Below are positions 62,225 to 64,000 of a stretch of DNA of 64,000 bases, one piece after another. The stretch covers positions 2,418,001 to 2,482,000 of the forward strand of contig OZ244776.1 of assembly GCA_965219515.1 (NCBI GenBank), given 5' to 3'. The position numbers were made by a program, and so were the translations under genes. Positions within the stretch are counted from its first letter, which is position 1, and each line of letters begins with the position of its first letter. The stretch comes from Ilyomonas sp965219515 (GTDB lineage: Bacteria; Bacteroidota; Bacteroidia; Chitinophagales; Chitinophagaceae). The notes beneath the pieces were generated by a model. It ran no database searches, was not told the DNA's origin, and saw nothing but the letters and a program-made list of their open reading frames with translations.

Positions 62225-63578
62225 AAGCGGGTTGTTGAGCCGATTTGTTTTGCCTGAATTTTCTGATGGCGAAAAGAATCAAAACAAAGGCGATAAAAAA
62301 ATAAACCATCAGTGCCAGAATTGAATTGCGCATGGTGCCGGCCACTGTTTCTACAAAGCCAAAGCTGAACATACCGATTACGATGGCAAGCTTTTCGGTA
62401 ACATCGTAAAAGCTGAAAAACGAAGCCGTGTCGCGCGTTTCGGGCATCAGCTTGGCATAGGTAGAACGGCTTAGCGATTGAATGCCGCCCATTACCAACC
62501 CTACCAATGCACCAAGTATGTAAAACTGCATGTTGTTTCTGGCTTCAATAAAATATCCGCCGATGCAAATGCCTGTCCATATCAGAATTACAAAAGCCAG
62601 TACCTGAAGATTACCGAATTTAGCCGATAATTTACTCATGGTATAAGCCCCGGCAATGGCTACAATTTGTATGATTAATATTGTAGTAATCAGCGTGTCT
62701 GAAGTAAGCTGCAATTCTTTACTGCCAAAGATGGTAGCCGCCAGCATCACCGTCTGCACACCCATGCTGTAAAAGAAAAACGAGCGCAGAAAACGCTTTA
62801 GCACCGGCATTTTTACAATCTGCCGCCATACGTTTCGCAGTTCGCGGAAACCGTTGGTGAAAACGGAACCTTCCATTTGCTTATTGGCAGCAACGGAAGG
62901 CGGCAGCGTTCTGAATGTAATTTGGGCAAACCCCATCCACCAGATGCCAACCAATAAAAACGAAATGCGCGAAGGCAGGTAACTATCTGAAATGCCGAAT
63001 AAGCCTGGTTTTAAAACGATAACAAAACAAATCAGCTGCAGAATAACGCTGCCAATATAACCATACGCATATCCGCGCGCGCTGATGCGATCCTGATCGC
63101 GCGCTTCGGCAATTTCGGGCAGGTAAGCATTATAAAAAACAAGGCTGCCGCAATAACCAATGGCGGCAATCATAAAGAACAGAATGCCAAATTCCAGCAC
63201 ATAAGGGGCGAAGCCGCTGGCGGCACCTGCGGCATCGGTATCCGGGTAAAAAAAATACAATCCGCAACATGCCAGCCCGCCGAGATAACAATAAAACTGC
63301 ATGAACTTTTTCTTATTTCCTTTGTAATCGGCAATGGAACTGAGAACGGGAGAAAGAAATGCGATGATTAAATAAGCAGCCGCCAAAGCATAATCGAACA
63401 AAGCCGTATTGACAAATTTCTTCCCAAAGAAAGATACATCGCCGCCTATCTTTTCTTTTGCCGTAATGATGGTATAATAAGCCGGAAAAATGGTGGAGGT
63501 GATAACAAGGTTATAAGCACTGTTTGCCCAGTCGTACATTGCCCAACCGTTAATTACTTTCTTGGCAGCCGTTTTCAT
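62205..63578 (-). CDS. MFS transporter, UMF1/Atg22-like
   Basis: A 457-residue transporter with about twelve hydrophobic segments, of the UMF1 (vacuole effluxer Atg22-like) group. The start MKTAAKKVINGWAMYDWANSAYNLVITSTIFPAYY is the family signature. The middle cytoplasmic region and NLQVLAFVILIWTGICIGGYF are typical. Related proteins export amino acids or small solutes in fungi; the bacterial substrate is unknown. The MBL hydrolase gene follows with a 20-base overlap. A weak -7-like TACTTTG lies about 30 bases upstream. Confidence 0.88.
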   Translation of the reverse strand: MKTAAKKVINGWAMYDWANSAYNLVITSTIFPAYYTIITAKEKIGGDVSFFGKKFVNTALFDYALAAAYLIIAFLSPVLSSIADYKGNKKKFMQFYCYLGGLACCGLYFFYPDTDAAGAASGFAPYVLEFGILFFMIAAIGYCGSLVFYNAYLPEIAEARDQDRISARGYAYGYIGSVILQLICFVIVLKPGLFGISDSYLPSRISFLLVGIWWMGFAQITFRTLPPSVAANKQMEGSVFTNGFRELRNVWRQIVKMPVLKRFLRSFFFYSMGVQTVMLAATIFGSKELQLTSDTLITTILIIQIVAIAGAYTMSKLSAKFGNLQVLAFVILIWTGICIGGYFIEARNNMQFYILGALVGLVMGGIQSLSRSTYAKLMPETRDTASFFSFYDVTEKLAIVIGMFSFGFVETVAGTMRNSILALMVYFFIAFVLILFAIRKFRQNKSAQQPAYEVVHN

Positions 63579-63702
63579 AAAGCCGTTTTTTTATGAAGCA
63601 AAGTATCTTTTGTTTGGCATTCGGGCAAATGCTTTCTTCATCAATTAAATAATGCCTCCTAACGCCTTTGCAAATGCTTCTGCGTTTTCGGGCAGTTGAA
63701 TT

Positions 63703-64000
63703 TTATTTTACATAACCCTGAAAAATAAGAAACAACATAACCGCACCAAGAATAATGCGATACACGCCAAACGCCCTGAAGCCATGCTTTTGCAGGTACG
63801 TGATAAAGAATTTAACCGCCAGCAACGCCACGATAAACGAAACCACCGCGCCAACTGCCAGTAAGGAATAGCTGTTTTTGTTCAGCACATCGGGATGATC
63901 TTTATAAACATCCCAAAAGCTTTTTACGCTGGCGGCAAACATGGTGGGCACGGCAAGAAAAAAGGAAAACTCTGCGGCTACACGGCGGGTTAGTTTTTGG
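63703..64000 (-). CDS. uppP: Undecaprenyl-diphosphatase UppP, C-terminal part (5' end outside window)
   Basis: The frame is open to the end of the window, so only the last 98 residues are seen. They match the C-terminal membrane part of UppP/BacA: RRVAAEFSFFLAVPTMFAASVKSFWDVYK with the conserved Pro and Ser/Phe region, and KHGFRAFGVYRIILGAVM near the end. The enzyme removes a phosphate from undecaprenyl diphosphate, recycling the lipid carrier of cell-wall synthesis, in the inner membrane. The active-site motif lies further upstream and cannot be seen. Confidence 0.9.
   Translation of the reverse strand, partial: QKLTRRVAAEFSFFLAVPTMFAASVKSFWDVYKDHPDVLNKNSYSLLAVGAVVSFIVALLAVKFFITYLQKHGFRAFGVYRIILGAVMLFLIFQGYVK

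Overview
The window is chromosomal DNA of a member of the Bacteroidota, most likely a Chitinophagaceae-type soil or freshwater bacterium. The reasons are two tandem SusC/SusD outer-membrane uptake loci, TonB receptors, DUF1735 and DUF3667 proteins, lipoprotein signals, hardly any Shine-Dalgarno sequences, and Bacteroidota-type -7 promoter elements (TAnnTTTG) close to several start codons. Coding density is high. I see no rRNA, tRNA, CRISPR array, prophage or insertion sequence.

Layout. 1-1.8 kb: end of a Gfo/Idh/MocA oxidoreductase, a lipoprotein cytochrome c and a DUF1080 (3-keto-disaccharide hydrolase) lipoprotein. 1.9-4.7 kb: rseP (split by a one-base frameshift) and dxr. 5.1-11.3 kb: gltB and gltD, the two subunits of glutamate synthase. 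11.4-14.3 kb: dusB, a CPBP membrane protease and a small carboxypeptidase-regulatory-domain protein. 14.4-19.1 kb: a TonB receptor with a DUF5689/lamin-tail lipoprotein. 19.2-31.3 kb: two SusCD loci, one with a DUF1735 lipoprotein, separated by an unrecognised exported protein. 31.5-33.7 kb: folD, queE and a RelE-like toxin-antitoxin pair. 34-36.5 kb: a GH109-type glycosidase divergent from an N-acetylhexosamine-kinase-like enzyme. 36.7-40.6 kb: a YdeI-family protein, rlmN and two pseudouridine synthases. 40.6-44.4 kb: a 1260-residue membrane sensor with no recognised output domain. 44.6-50.1 kb: cysH, a peroxiredoxin, a GNAT acetyltransferase, an esterase, a HisC-like aminotransferase with a Tat signal and a NUDIX hydrolase. 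50.2-52.6 kb: the agmatine-to-putrescine pair, with a gene fragment between them. 52.7-58.4 kb: an NtrY-like kinase, mazG and a DUF3667 protein. 58.5-64 kb: a UbiA-type prenyltransferase, DinB, a TrmH-type methyltransferase, a DUF433/DUF5615 toxin-antitoxin pair, an MBL hydrolase, a UMF1 transporter and the end of uppP.

Working together. Several blocks form coherent modules: ammonia assimilation (gltBD), isoprenoid synthesis next to envelope proteolysis (dxr-rseP), polysaccharide uptake (SusCD), amino-sugar release and phosphorylation (GH109 plus kinase), 3-keto-sugar oxidation (oxidoreductase, cytochrome, DUF1080) and putrescine synthesis (agmatine deiminase plus carbamoylputrescine amidase).

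The most striking overall feature is a set of single-base frameshifts. They hit the normally essential rseP and the toxin genes of both toxin-antitoxin modules, while both antitoxins stay intact. Either this assembly carries indel errors or the toxins have decayed. Raw reads would decide.
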